64,000 bases of DNA from assembly GCF_016907975.1 (NCBI RefSeq), contig NZ_JAFBCY010000005.1, positions 216,425-280,424 of the forward strand. Direction: 5' to 3'. The translations under genes were made by a program, and so were the position numbers. Source of the DNA: Methylopila capsulata. Its GTDB lineage: Bacteria; Pseudomonadota; Alphaproteobacteria; Rhizobiales; Methylopilaceae. Positions 9,341 through 18,359 of the stretch are shown here, piece by piece. Below the pieces are notes generated by a model. It was not told where the DNA came from. It ran no database searches and saw only the letters and a program-made list of their open reading frames with translations. Each line of letters begins with the position of its first letter. The first letter of the stretch is position 1.

Positions 9341-9819
9341 GCCAGAGCCTCGACGATCACCGCTGCGAGGTACAATCCGAGCCCGAACACGGCGTGGCCG
9401 ACGATCTGCGCCAGACGGATGCGGTTGGGGTTCGGGCGCTTGCGGGAGGCGATCCCGGCGCCCATCCCCGGCGCGAGGATCAGCCAGCCCGCGAGCACGG
9501 TGACGAGGCCCACCGCGAGGGCGGGGCCGAGGGTCGGCGCCTTCGCCCAGTCGAGCCCCCAGATCGCCAGCAGCGCCGCGGCGAACAGGACGCCGATGAG
9601 GTAGTGCATGGTCCAGCCGATGGCGGTCTCGCCCCTCACCGGCGCCGCCGCCGCGATGTCCGCATGCGCGAAGCGTCCGCGCCCGGCGTGCGCGAACCAC
9701 CGGCCGACCAGCGCCCAGTTCGCCGCGGGCAGGCGCAGCAGAACGAGCAGTCGGATCCACAGATCGAACAACGCCGTGGCGCCGACCCCGATCAGCGCAG
9801 CCCTGACGACGAACTCCAT
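9337..9819 (-). CDS. DUF2938-family membrane protein
   Basis: A 160-aa protein with four predicted transmembrane helices, starting MEFVVRAALIGVGATALFDLW. The conserved features GWTMHYLIGVLFA and LAPGMGAGIASRKRPNP fit the DUF2938 family of unknown function. The frame continues 31 codons upstream, but the ATG at 9819 has a good GCGAGGAG site about 8 bp before it. It is translationally coupled to the downstream MFS gene, suggesting a joint role in transport or envelope function. Confidence 0.8.
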   Translation of the reverse strand: MEFVVRAALIGVGATALFDLWIRLLVLLRLPAANWALVGRWFAHAGRGRFAHADIAAAAPVRGETAIGWTMHYLIGVLFAAALLAIWGLDWAKAPTLGPALAVGLVTVLAGWLILAPGMGAGIASRKRPNPNRIRLAQIVGHAVFGLGLYLAAVIVEALA

Positions 9820-10123
9820 GCGGAGCGCTCCTCGCCGAACGCTCCGCTTCGAAGGAAACGGCCTCGACGTCGACGGCGGGTTTCTTGAAGCCCGAACATC
9901 CCGAACATTCAAGCTCGCGGGACGCGCCGCTCAAGTCACGCCAGTGAAATCTATCTGGAATTATACCAAATCAACTGTGTGGAATAATGCTTGTCTTTGG
10001 CCCGGAGTTCGTCTTGATCGTGGACGGCGCACGCTCGGCGCCGAAACCCTTCATCGTCTTACGCCGTTTCACGGCGACACTGCGGCTGCGCCCCATGTCC
10101 TCCTGCGTTTCAGCGGCCACGCC
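9820..10123. other. Intergenic region between divergent genes, AT-rich core
   Basis: 304 bp between the DUF2938 gene and the sigma factor gene. The stretch around 9946-9998 is much richer in A+T than its surroundings and is the likely place for both promoters. No clear -35/-10 pair, Fur box, RirA motif or good Irr box could be recognised in it. Confidence 0.5.
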
Positions 10124-10672
10124 ATGGCGAGCGTAACGTCTCCCACGTCGATGTCGTCCTGGCGCTCGTCTCTCACCCGACTGTTCGAAGGGCACCGCGG
10201 TCAGCTCGAACGCATGGTCCGCCGGCGGGTGCGCGACGGCGAAGCCGCGGCGGACATCGTGCAGGACGTGTTCGCGCGCGTCTTCAAGGCCGGCAGCGCG
10301 GGCTCCGACGACGACGACCGCCGCATCCTCTACGCCGCCGCCCGCAACGCCGCGATCGACCACAACCTCGCGGCCGGCCGGCGCTCCCGCGCGCTCGCCC
10401 AGCTCACGCCGGAGCAGCTCGCCACCGAGCCGGCAACCCAGGACGACGCCTTCGCCGCGCAGGAGACGCTGAAGGCGCTCGCGAAGGCGCTGGAGCGTCT
10501 TCCGCCCCGCACCCGCGAGATTTTCGTCGCCCGCCGGCTGAGGGGCGAAACCAACGCCGAGATCGCGGCGCGGCTCGGCGTCACGGTCCGGGCGGTGGAA
10601 AAGCAGCTCGCGCGCGGCCTTGCGCAGTGCCGCGAAGCGCTGGCCGATCACCTCGGCGACGATTTTTCCTGA
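10124..10672 (+). CDS. RNA polymerase ECF sigma factor, FecI-like
   Basis: A 182-aa ECF sigma factor predicted to switch on the heme-uptake genes behind it. Region 2 is visible around residues 20-85 (RLFEGHRGQLERMVRRRV..DIVQDVFARVF) and region 4 around 120-175 (LERLPPRTREIFVARRLRGETNAEIAARLGVTVRAVEKQL). The frame is open far upstream. The ATG at 10124 is chosen by comparison with FecI-type length, and 10151 is a possible alternative. The next gene is a FecR-like anti-sigma and then a TonB receptor with a signalling domain, the classical cell-surface signalling order. Confidence 0.9.
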   Translation: MASVTSPTSMSSWRSSLTRLFEGHRGQLERMVRRRVRDGEAAADIVQDVFARVFKAGSAGSDDDDRRILYAAARNAAIDHNLAAGRRSRALAQLTPEQLATEPATQDDAFAAQETLKALAKALERLPPRTREIFVARRLRGETNAEIAARLGVTVRAVEKQLARGLAQCREALADHLGDDFS

Positions 10673-10716
10673 AACCTCGTTCGGGCTTCGCGCGCTCGAT
10701 CGTTCTTGAGACAGAA

Positions 10717-10733
10717 GCTGGAAGCCTTCTAAG
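10717..10733. promoter_or_regulatory. Weak Irr-box-like sequence before fecR
   Basis: GCTGGAAGCCTTCTAAG matches 10 of 14 informative positions of the alphaproteobacterial iron control element TTTAGAA-N3-TTCTAAA. It lies 47 bp before the fecR start. The match is marginal and only its position between an iron-type sigma gene and its anti-sigma makes it worth listing. Confidence 0.25.
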
Positions 10734-10779
10734 GTCGGAACGTGAGAGAACGCGCGCGAAATACCACAGGCCGCCGCCC

Positions 10780-11721
10780 ATGACGGCCGAACGACCGACC
10801 GAGGCCCACCGCGCAGCCGCCGCGTGGTGGCTCGCCCGCCGGGACGGGTCCCAGGGGGCCGCCGACGAGGCGAGCTTCGCGGCATGGCGCGACGCGGACC
10901 TCCGCCACGCCCAGGCCTATGATCAGGCCGAGCGGCTCTGGGCCGCGCTCGGCGCCCCGCTTGCGACGGTCGCCCAACGGTCAGCGCGCCCGAAGGTCCG
11001 GCGGCCCGCGGCGGCGTTCCTCCGTCCACGCTTCGCCGCGCTGGCGATCGCCGGCGCGCTCGTCGTCTGGGCCGCGGCCCCGCTCGTGACCACGCTGCGC
11101 GCCGACGTGGCGACGGCTCCGGGAGAGACGGCGCTGCACGTGTTGCCCGACGGCTCGACCGCGCGACTCGGCCCCGACGCCGCGCTCGCCGCGGATTTCG
11201 AACCGGGCGCCCGCCGGGTGGCGCTGCTGAAGGGCGAGGTCTATTTCGAGGTCGCTCCGGACCCCCATCGCCCGTTCACCGTCGATGCCGGCGAGGCCAG
11301 CGTCCGGGTCGTCGGCACCGCCTTCGACGTGGACCGCGCGGAGGGCGGCGTCACCGTCACGGTGAAGCGCGGCGCCGTCCGCGTCCTGGGCGACGCCGAC
11401 GCGTCGGAAGTGGCGCTCGGGCCCGGACAGCAGGTCGCGGTCGTCGACGGACGTCCCGGCGAAGCCGCTCCGGCGAACGTCGACGCCGCGCTCGCCTGGA
11501 TGTCGGGCCGGCTCGTGTTCGACAAGGCGCCGCTCGGCCGGGTCGTCGAGTCGCTGCAACGGCAGACCTCGTCCCGCATCGTGCTGCGGGGGTCGCTGGC
11601 CGATCGCCGCGTCTCCGGCACCTTCCCCACGACAGGCGTCGCGCAGAGCCTCGACGCCGCGGCCGCCGCCGTCGGCGCGCAGACCTTTCAGATCACGCCG
11701 TGGGTGACGGTGGTCTACTGA
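10780..11721 (+). CDS. FecR-family anti-sigma / sigma regulator
   Basis: A 313-aa single-pass inner-membrane protein. The cytoplasmic N-terminus carries the DUF4880 motif AAAWWLARRDG..FAAWRDADLRHAQAYDQAERLW (about residues 10-55) that binds the sigma factor. A transmembrane helix follows at about residues 85-105. The periplasmic FecR domain contains LPDGSTARLGPDAALAADF and GEVYFEVAPDPHRPFTVDAG. It should receive the signal from the STN domain of the receptor encoded next. The ATG at 10780 gives the usual family length. Confidence 0.9.
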   Translation: MTAERPTEAHRAAAAWWLARRDGSQGAADEASFAAWRDADLRHAQAYDQAERLWAALGAPLATVAQRSARPKVRRPAAAFLRPRFAALAIAGALVVWAAAPLVTTLRADVATAPGETALHVLPDGSTARLGPDAALAADFEPGARRVALLKGEVYFEVAPDPHRPFTVDAGEASVRVVGTAFDVDRAEGGVTVTVKRGAVRVLGDADASEVALGPGQQVAVVDGRPGEAAPANVDAALAWMSGRLVFDKAPLGRVVESLQRQTSSRIVLRGSLADRRVSGTFPTTGVAQSLDAAAAAVGAQTFQITPWVTVVY

Positions 11722-11855
11722 CGCTCCGCAGAGGGGCGGAGCGGCGCCCCTTCGTTCCCGAGTCTTTTTCGCCGATCGCGGTTCGCAAACCCCGGGCCTG
11801 CTCGTTTCTCATCCTGAGAGCCGGGCGACGCCGGCTCGGGGGACGGGACGGCGTG

Positions 11856-14330
11856 ATGCGTTTGGCGATGGGACGGGGCTTCAGGCTCGCGGGGTTGAGC
11901 GCGTGGCTGCTGGGCGCGAGCGCGCTCTCCGCCGCGCCAACGCAGGCGCAGCAGGCTTCCGAGACCACCTACCGTTTCGACGTCGCCGCGAAGCCGCTGG
12001 CCGCCGCGATCGCCGACGTCGGCGCCACCAGCGGCTGGCGCATCGCCTATGCTGCGCCCTTGCCGGCCGGCGCGCAGAGCCGCCCCCTCAGCGGCGTCTA
12101 CTCCACGCCCCAGGCGCTCACGGCGCTTCTCGGCGATACGCCCTTCGGCGTTCGCGTCGTGGGGCCGCGCGCCGTGACGCTGTACGACCGGAACGCCGCC
12201 GCCATTCCGTCCGGCGTGGACGCGGGCGACGCCATCCTGATCGGCCCCGTCGAGGTGACGGCGAACGCGGGCTCTGCCGGTGGCCCCGGCTGGCAGGGCG
12301 CCTCCGACGACGTCTACGAGACCCCGGGAAGCGTGGCGCAGGTCGGCCGGCAGGCGATCGACGAGCGCGGCGGCGCCCGCAACACCGCCGACATCCTGCG
12401 CGGCGTCTCGGGCCTCAACACGGTGGTCGACCGGCAGAACCCGGGCGTGAACGTCAACATCCGCGGCCTGCAGGACCAGGGCCGCGTGAACATGTCGATC
12501 GACGGCGCCCGGCAGAACTTCCAGCAGGCGGGCCACGGCTCGACGGCCTACGTCTACGTCGACCCCGAGCTGCTCTCGCGCGTCGACGTCGAGAAGGGCG
12601 CGACCTCGACCGCCGGCGGCGCGGGCGTCATTGGCGGCGTGGTGAACTTCCGCACGCTCGACGCCTCCGACGTGATCCTCGACGGCAAGACCTGGGGCAC
12701 GCGGCTCAACGCGACCACGGGCACCAACGCGTTCGACTTCAACGGCAGCGCGGCGCTTGCGGCGCGCGTGGGCGAATCCGTCGAAGTGATCGGAGCGGTG
12801 GGCCGCAAGAAGCTCGGCGAGTACGAGGCGGGCAAACGCGGCGACGCGCTGGACGAGCGGTCCTCCGATAGCTCCAGCACGCCCGTCTCAGACTTCGTGA
12901 CGCAGGACCAGTGGTCCTGGCTGCTGAAGGCGAGCGCCGAGGTCGCCGAAAACCACAAGATCACGTTGAGCTATATCGGCCTGAACACGGACTTCGGCAC
13001 GGGCAGCGGCGCGTACATCGACACGAACACCGTCGAAAACCACACCGCTACGGCCGCCTATCGCTGGACGCCGGGCGGACCGTGGTTCGACCTCGACGCC
13101 AAGGTCTATTACACGCGCACGTCGGACGACCAGTTTCGACCTGCGCGCCCCCCAAGGACCCCGGCGGCCCGGGTCGACTACGCCATCGACACCTTCGGCG
13201 GCTCGCTTCAGAACACGTCGCGCTTCGAAATGCCGGGCGTCAACGTCGCGGTGACCTACGGCGGCGAGTACTTTCACGACAAGACCGACACCGCCTCGGT
13301 CTGGGCCGACCCCGGCTTCGATCCCGACAACGTTCAGTTTTCGGGCAGCAACCCAAACGGCAAGCGCGGCGTGGGCAGCGCGTTCGGTCAGATCGAATTG
13401 ACCCATGCCGACTGGCTGCAGGTGATCGGCGGGCTGCGCTACGACCGGTACGATCTGAGCGGATCCGGCCTCGTGTTCAGCGAACTCGCGGGCAACGCGT
13501 TCCTCCCATTCCACGTGGACCGATCGCAAGGTCGCCTGTCGCCGACCGCGACAATCGCGGTGACGCCGCTCGCGGGAGTGCAGGTCTACGGCTCCTACAA
13601 GCAAGGCTTTCGGCCGCCGACGATCATGGAGACCCTGCTCGGGGGATCCCACATCGGCGGCTCCATCTACTTCGCGCCCAATCCGAACCTGAAGCCCGAG
13701 ATCTCCGAGACCTGGGAGGCCGGCGTCAACCTGAAATTCGATGGCGTCCTGCGCGACGATGACGCGTTCCGCGCAAAGATTGCGATCTACTCCACCGAGG
13801 TCAAAAACTTCATCACTCAGGCGACCATCTCCAACGGCGGGGAAGGCTATTACTTTGCCAACGTGAACCTGAAGAATCCGGCCACGCTTAAGGGCCTCGA
13901 CCTCGAAGCGAATTACGACGCCGGCACGGCGTACATCGGCGCGTCGGTCTCGCTCATCGACGGCACCTACGACGAAGACTACGATTCCGGCGGCTACGCG
14001 TATCCAAGCCTGCAGAGTCTCTATCTCGCGCCGAAGACGAAGGTGGCGATCGACGGCGGCTTCAGGTTTTTCGAACGCAAGCTGACCGTCGGCGGCCGTC
14101 TCACCCGCGTCGTCCCCGAGGACATGCTGGGAGCAGCCAACACGCAGTCGCCGATCTACAAGCCGTATGTCCTGCTGGACGCGTACGCATCCTACAAGAT
14201 CAACGATAATTTCACCGTCCGCGCCGCGATCGAGAACATCACCGACCGCGCCTATGTGGACGCGATGGCCTCCCAACTCACCGCTTCGCCGGGCCGCACA
14301 GCGACCCTCGGCGTGACGGCGCGGTTCTGA
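11856..14330 (+). CDS. hasR: TonB-dependent heme/hemophore receptor with signalling (STN) domain, HasR-like
   Basis: An 824-aa outer-membrane receptor. A signal peptide ends near AQA-QQ (about residue 32). The secretin/TonB N-terminal signalling domain follows (about 38-110), then the plug (DVYETPGSVAQVGRQAIDE.., about 150-260) and a 22-strand barrel ending in the aromatic C-terminus GVTARF. The heme-receptor signature occurs as QGFRPPTIMET...YFAPNPNLKPE, with a histidine (GGSHIGG) between, as in heme receptors with FRAP-H-NPNL boxes. The STN domain plus the preceding sigma/FecR pair indicate ligand-induced autoregulation. The following gene encodes a HasA-type hemophore, so a HasR role is likely. 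The symbol is assigned by analogy. Confidence 0.88.
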   Translation: MRLAMGRGFRLAGLSAWLLGASALSAAPTQAQQASETTYRFDVAAKPLAAAIADVGATSGWRIAYAAPLPAGAQSRPLSGVYSTPQALTALLGDTPFGVRVVGPRAVTLYDRNAAAIPSGVDAGDAILIGPVEVTANAGSAGGPGWQGASDDVYETPGSVAQVGRQAIDERGGARNTADILRGVSGLNTVVDRQNPGVNVNIRGLQDQGRVNMSIDGARQNFQQAGHGSTAYVYVDPELLSRVDVEKGATSTAGGAGVIGGVVNFRTLDASDVILDGKTWGTRLNATTGTNAFDFNGSAALAARVGESVEVIGAVGRKKLGEYEAGKRGDALDERSSDSSSTPVSDFVTQDQWSWLLKASAEVAENHKITLSYIGLNTDFGTGSGAYIDTNTVENHTATAAYRWTPGGPWFDLDAKVYYTRTSDDQFRPARPPRTPAARVDYAIDTFGGSLQNTSRFEMPGVNVAVTYGGEYFHDKTDTASVWADPGFDPDNVQFSGSNPNGKRGVGSAFGQIELTHADWLQVIGGLRYDRYDLSGSGLVFSELAGNAFLPFHVDRSQGRLSPTATIAVTPLAGVQVYGSYKQGFRPPTIMETLLGGSHIGGSIYFAPNPNLKPEISETWEAGVNLKFDGVLRDDDAFRAKIAIYSTEVKNFITQATISNGGEGYYFANVNLKNPATLKGLDLEANYDAGTAYIGASVSLIDGTYDEDYDSGGYAYPSLQSLYLAPKTKVAIDGGFRFFERKLTVGGRLTRVVPEDMLGAANTQSPIYKPYVLLDAYASYKINDNFTVRAAIENITDRAYVDAMASQLTASPGRTATLGVTARF

Positions 14331-14390
14331 ACCGCCGCGCCCGCTTCAAGCCCTCGCCTTGACCGAGGGACGACCCAAGGAGATTGCGCC

Positions 14391-15389
14391 ATGGCTCTCA
14401 CCATCACCGCTTACGACGCTGACGGCGACGGCGTCGGCGTCAACGTCGCGACCTACCTCTCAGGCTTCGACGCCGACTTCGCCCCCAGCGGCTGGGGCTT
14501 CTTCAGCGCCAACCCGTCCGACTTCTCCGGCGACGAGTTCGCGGTGTCGGACAGCAGCGACACCACGCTGCCGATCGCGGACGGCCAGTCGGTGATCTTC
14601 GAATCCGGATCGGCCGGCGATCTCAACTACAACTTCTCGAACCACACCCTGGGCGGCGCGCTCGACGCGGTGACCCTCGGCGAGGGCCTCACCTACGCCT
14701 CGGCCGCCGACGACTTCACCTCCACGGTCGACCTCAGGATCAGCGGGTTGGGGCTCACCGGCACGGGCGCGAACAACGCCGTGCACAACCTCGTCTACGA
14801 CACGATGAACGGCGGCACGACGGCGCTGAAGGCCCAGCTCGCCGCGAACGCGATCGTGTTCAAAGGCAGCACCGGCGCGGACACCTTCACCGGCTACGGT
14901 CACGCCGACACGCTGAACGGCGGCAATGGCAACGACACGCTCACCGGCGGCGCAGGCAATGACACGCTGAACGGCGGCGCGGGCAACGATCGTCTCATCG
15001 GCGGCCTGGACAACGACCGTCTCGTCGGCGGCGACGGCGCCGATGTCTTGAGCGGCGGCAAGGGCAACGACACGCTCTACGGGCAGGCCGGCAACGATCG
15101 CCTCATCGGCGACGCGGGCAACGACGTCTTGATCGGCGGCGAAGGCCGCGACGTGTTCCAGTTCGCCGCGGGCTTCGGCAAGGACCGCATCAACGACTTC
15201 GAGGCGGGACCCGGCGCCGGCGACCGCATCTCGTTCGCCTCGTCGATCTTCGACAGCTTCGAGGACGTGCTGGCCGCAACCACGGACTCGGGCGCGAACG
15301 CCGTGATCAGGGTCGACGCCAACAACACAATCACGCTCCTCGGCGTGAACGCCGCAGACCTTCACGCCAACGACTTCCTGTTCACCTGA
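14391..15389 (+). CDS. hasA: HasA-like heme-acquisition hemophore fused to RTX calcium-binding repeats
   Basis: A 332-aa secreted protein without an N-terminal signal peptide. Residues 1-155 resemble HasA hemophores, including the loop [15 protein letters not shown] that aligns with the HasA heme-ligand loop, giving Tyr80 and the supporting His85. The N-terminal loop that carries the second ligand His32 in Serratia HasA has no histidine here. Residues about 170-252 are glycine/aspartate-rich RTX nonapeptides. The C-terminus ends ANDFLFT, a typical type I secretion signal. Classical HasA is only about 190 aa and has no RTX repeats. It follows the hasR-like gene by 60 bp with a clear AAGGAG site. 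No HasD/HasE exporter is in the window. Confidence 0.85.
   Translation: MALTITAYDADGDGVGVNVATYLSGFDADFAPSGWGFFSANPSDFSGDEFAVSDSSDTTLPIADGQSVIFESGSAGDLNYNFSNHTLGGALDAVTLGEGLTYASAADDFTSTVDLRISGLGLTGTGANNAVHNLVYDTMNGGTTALKAQLAANAIVFKGSTGADTFTGYGHADTLNGGNGNDTLTGGAGNDTLNGGAGNDRLIGGLDNDRLVGGDGADVLSGGKGNDTLYGQAGNDRLIGDAGNDVLIGGEGRDVFQFAAGFGKDRINDFEAGPGAGDRISFASSIFDSFEDVLAATTDSGANAVIRVDANNTITLLGVNAADLHANDFLFT
14898..15146 (+). repeat. RTX nonapeptide repeat coding region
   Basis: About nine tandem copies of the consensus GG-x-G-[ND]-D-x-L/I-x (for example [20 protein letters not shown]) at residues 170-252 of the hemophore fusion. Such repeats fold into a calcium-binding beta roll outside the cell. 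At the DNA level the repeats are imperfect, with variants such as GLDND and GDGAD. Confidence 0.92.
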
Positions 15390-15454
15390 CCCTATTGTTC
15401 CAAGGCCGGCGCGGACCTGTTCGCGCCGGCGCCTGACCACGACGAGAGACCCCA

Positions 15455-16057
15455 ATGGCCGACGCCGCGCCCGACCTGATCGACCGCCCCGCGGAGAGCC
15501 GCGTCCAGACGCTGCGCCGCGCCACCCACGACATGCACGAGCGCCTCGACGCGCGGATCATGCAGGCCCAGCCCTTCGCCAGCCGCGCCTCCTACATCCG
15601 CTTTCTCGAGGTCCAGCGCCGCTTCCATGCGGACGTCGCGCCGCTCTACGCCGACGCCAGGCTGCAGCTGGTCGCGCCCGACCTCGCCGCGCGCGCGAAG
15701 CTGGCGCTGATCGAGCAGGACCTGCGTGATCTCGGCGCGGAGCCGGCGCCGCTGACGGACCCCGCCGTCGACCCCTCCGATCTTCCCGCCGCGCTCGGTT
15801 GGCTCTATGTGGCGGAGGGCTCCAGCCTCGGCGCCGCCTTCCTGCTGAAGGAAGCGCTCAAGCTCGGGCTGGACCCGGACTTCGGCGCGCGCCACCTCGC
15901 CGCCCATCCGGAAGGCCGCGGCCTGCACTGGCGCCGCTTCACCCAGGCGCTCGACGACGCCCCGCTGAGCGCCGACGACGACGCCCGCGCCGTCGCGGGC
16001 GCGGCCGCCGCCTTCGCCCGGGTGCGGGCGCTGGTCGACGACCTCATGCCGAAATGA
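15455..16057 (+). CDS. Biliverdin-producing heme oxygenase (HemO/BphO type)
   Basis: A 200-aa soluble heme oxygenase expected to open imported heme to biliverdin, CO and iron. The proximal heme histidine is in the N-terminal helix (RATHDMHERLDARI, His25 or His28). The distal helix carries the conserved GWLYVAEGSSLGAAFL. Its length suits bacterial HemO/BphO. It is in the heme-uptake locus and its stop overlaps the tonB start (ATGA), so a role in iron release from heme is more likely than phytochrome chromophore supply. Confidence 0.88.
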   Translation: MADAAPDLIDRPAESRVQTLRRATHDMHERLDARIMQAQPFASRASYIRFLEVQRRFHADVAPLYADARLQLVAPDLAARAKLALIEQDLRDLGAEPAPLTDPAVDPSDLPAALGWLYVAEGSSLGAAFLLKEALKLGLDPDFGARHLAAHPEGRGLHWRRFTQALDDAPLSADDDARAVAGAAAAFARVRALVDDLMPK

Positions 16058-16917
16058 CGGCGGCAGCGGCCGCCTTTCCGGCCGCTGTGCAGGGGCCGGG
16101 CGCCGGGCGCTGGGCCGCCGCCTTCGCCGTCGCGGCCGCGCTTCATCTCGGCCTCGGCGCCGGCGCGCTGATGCGCTGGGCGCCCGCGCCGGCGCAGCCC
16201 GCGCCGGAGGCGGCGGCTGTGATGATCGACTTCGCGCCGCTGCCGACCGCTCCGGCCTCGGAGGCGAGCGACGCGGCGCCCGCGGTCGAGTCCGCGACCG
16301 CGGCCGCCGACGCGCTGGAGCCGGTCGAGCCCGACGAGGTCCAGGCGGAGCCTTCCACGGACGACGCCGCCGAGGTCCCGCCGGACGAGCGGGCCGCCGA
16401 GTCCGCCGCGCTCACCGCGGAACACGCGCCGGTGGAAGCCGTGGTCGCCGCCGCTCCGCCTGAACGGCCGGCCCGGGAGGACGCAAAGCCGCGGCCCGCG
16501 GACCCCAGGCCGAAGTCGCAGCGCGCCCGTCCGACCCCAACCCCCGCGCGCGAGACGACCGCGGCTCCCAAGGTCAATGCGGCCCGGTCCGAGCGCGTCG
16601 CCGCCAGCTCGCCCGGGGTCGCCAGCGCGGTCGCGCCCGCCGACTGGACCAACCGCGTGCTCGCGCAGATCAACCGGCACAAGCGCTATCCGCTGCCGGC
16701 GAAGAGCCGTCGCGAGGAAGGCGTCGCCTACGTGCGCATCACCATCGATCGTTCGGGCGTCGTGCAGGCGGCGGAGCTCGCGCGCGGCACCGGGCATGCC
16801 GATCTCGACCGCGAGGCGGTGGCCGTGACCCGCCGCGCCTCGCCGCTGCCGGCGCCGCCCGCTGAGGTGCGCTCGCTGAAGATCCTGGCGCCGGTGAGCT
16901 TCAGCCTGCGGTCGTAA
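16054..16917 (+). CDS. tonB: TonB-family energy transducer
   Basis: A 287-aa protein coupling the proton-motive force to the outer-membrane receptor. It has an N-terminal membrane anchor (about residues 20-42), a long Ala/Pro/Glu-rich periplasm-spanning linker (about 45-185), and the C-terminal TonB domain beginning WTNRVLAQINRHKRYP with YVRITIDRSGVVQAAELARGTGHADLDREAV. It overlaps the heme oxygenase gene by 4 bp and is probably dedicated to the HasR-like receptor. ExbB and ExbD are not in the window. Confidence 0.92.
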   Translation: MTAAAAAFPAAVQGPGAGRWAAAFAVAAALHLGLGAGALMRWAPAPAQPAPEAAAVMIDFAPLPTAPASEASDAAPAVESATAAADALEPVEPDEVQAEPSTDDAAEVPPDERAAESAALTAEHAPVEAVVAAAPPERPAREDAKPRPADPRPKSQRARPTPTPARETTAAPKVNAARSERVAASSPGVASAVAPADWTNRVLAQINRHKRYPLPAKSRREEGVAYVRITIDRSGVVQAAELARGTGHADLDREAVAVTRRASPLPAPPAEVRSLKILAPVSFSLRS

Positions 16918-16943
16918 GCGGCCGTGACCCGGCCCGCCCGCGC

Positions 16944-18359
16944 TCACCCCAGCGGGTCGACCACCGCGCCGGCGTTCATCACGTTGCCAGGGTCGAACGC
17001 GGTCTTGATCCGCCGCATGGTCTGGCGGCGCACAGGATCGCCGTAGCGCTCGAGCAGGCCGCGCTTCAGCCGGCCGACGCCGTGCTCGGCGCTGAAGGCT
17101 CCGTCCATCTCGGCGGCGAGATCGTAGAGCTGCGGCGCAAGCTCGGTCTCGATCCGCTTGGAGAAGGCGAGGCGCTCCTCGCCCGGCGGCACCAGCACGT
17201 TGTAGTGCAGGTTGCCGTCGCCGACGTGGCCGTAGACCGAGAGCCGGAAGGTCGCGTCGTAGGCCGCGACGATCTCCGCGCCGCGCACGAGGAAGGCGTC
17301 GACCGAGGAGATCGGCACCGAGATGTCGTGCTTGATGGAGCCGCCGGCCTTCAGCTCTCCCTCGGGGATGGTCTCCCGCATCCGCCACATCTCGGCGCGC
17401 TGGCGCTCGTTGCTGGCGAGCAGGCCGTCCTCGATCCAGCCGCGCTCGGCGAGTTGCTCCACCGCCCCGAGCAGCACGTCGTCGAGCGGAATGCGGTCCG
17501 ACGAGGACGACAGCTCGATCAGCAGCGTCCCGCCTTCGCCGGCGTGCAGGCCCGAATCCGAGCCGGCGACCAGGCCGAGCGCGGTGGTGGTGATGAACTC
17601 GAACGACGAGATCAGATCCGCCGTCTCGCGCCGCATCAGCGCCAGCATCTCGGCGAGCGGCGCCGCGGCGGCCAGCGGCAGCCAGGCGGTGGCGCGGCGG
17701 GAAGCCTGCGGGATCAGCTTCAGCACCGCGCCGGTGACGATCCCGAGCGTGCCCTCGGCGCCGACGAAGCACTGCTTGACGTCGTAGCCGGTGTTGTTCT
17801 TGCGCAGCCGGCGCATGTCGCGCAGCACCGAGCCGTCCGGCAGCACCGCCTCGATTCCGAGCAGCAGGTCGCGCATCATGCCGTAGCGCAGCACCGAGAG
17901 CCCGCCGGCGTTGGTGCCGAGCAGGCCGCCGATGCGCGCGCTGCCCTGCGACCCGAGGCTCATGGGCAGCGTCAGACCGGCGTCGTCCGCCGCCTTCTGG
18001 GCGTCGGCGAGGATGACGCCCGCGTCGAGCGACAGGGTGAAGCCGAGCGGATCGACGGAGCGGATCTTCGCCATGCGCTCGAGGCTGACCACAAACTGCC
18101 GCCCGCTCTCGTCCGGCGTCGCCCCGCCGCAGTAGGAGGTGTTGCCGCCCTGCGGCACCAGGCCCAGGCCGGCCGCGCCGACGATCTCGACCGCCTTCAC
18201 GACCTCTTCGGTGGAGGTGGGCCGCAGGATCGCAGGGGACTTGCCTGTGAGGTACTTCCGCATGTCGACGAGGTAGGCGCCCGTCCGCTCGGGGTCCGTC
18301 AGCACGCCTGCGTCGCCGAGAGCGGCGCGAAGGGCGGCGAGGACGGTGTCGGTGCTCAT
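16944..18359 (-). CDS. FAD-linked 2-hydroxyacid dehydrogenase (GlcD/D2HGDH family)
   Basis: A 471-aa flavoprotein of the vanillyl-alcohol-oxidase fold. The FAD-binding PCMH domain is at about residues 35-220 (RPTSTEEVVKAVEIV, PQGGNTSYCGG, GSQGSARIGGLLGTNAGGLSVLRYG). The C-terminal oxidase domain includes YGHVGDGNLHYNV and ends AFDPGNVMNAG. Such enzymes oxidise D-lactate, glycolate or D-2-hydroxyglutarate and pass electrons to the quinone pool or an electron-transfer flavoprotein. The motifs look nearest to D-2-hydroxyglutarate dehydrogenases, but the substrate is uncertain. Confidence 0.9.
   Translation of the reverse strand: MSTDTVLAALRAALGDAGVLTDPERTGAYLVDMRKYLTGKSPAILRPTSTEEVVKAVEIVGAAGLGLVPQGGNTSYCGGATPDESGRQFVVSLERMAKIRSVDPLGFTLSLDAGVILADAQKAADDAGLTLPMSLGSQGSARIGGLLGTNAGGLSVLRYGMMRDLLLGIEAVLPDGSVLRDMRRLRKNNTGYDVKQCFVGAEGTLGIVTGAVLKLIPQASRRATAWLPLAAAAPLAEMLALMRRETADLISSFEFITTTALGLVAGSDSGLHAGEGGTLLIELSSSSDRIPLDDVLLGAVEQLAERGWIEDGLLASNERQRAEMWRMRETIPEGELKAGGSIKHDISVPISSVDAFLVRGAEIVAAYDATFRLSVYGHVGDGNLHYNVLVPPGEERLAFSKRIETELAPQLYDLAAEMDGAFSAEHGVGRLKRGLLERYGDPVRRQTMRRIKTAFDPGNVMNAGAVVDPLG

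Noticed and set aside
9946..9998. AT-rich stretch before the sigma gene examined as an iron box
   Set aside because: No acceptable match to Irr, RirA or Fur consensus could be aligned.
14898..15146. Tandem repeats considered as a CRISPR array or satellite
   Set aside because: The repeat unit is codon-sized (27 bp), translates to RTX nonapeptides in frame, and has no spacers.
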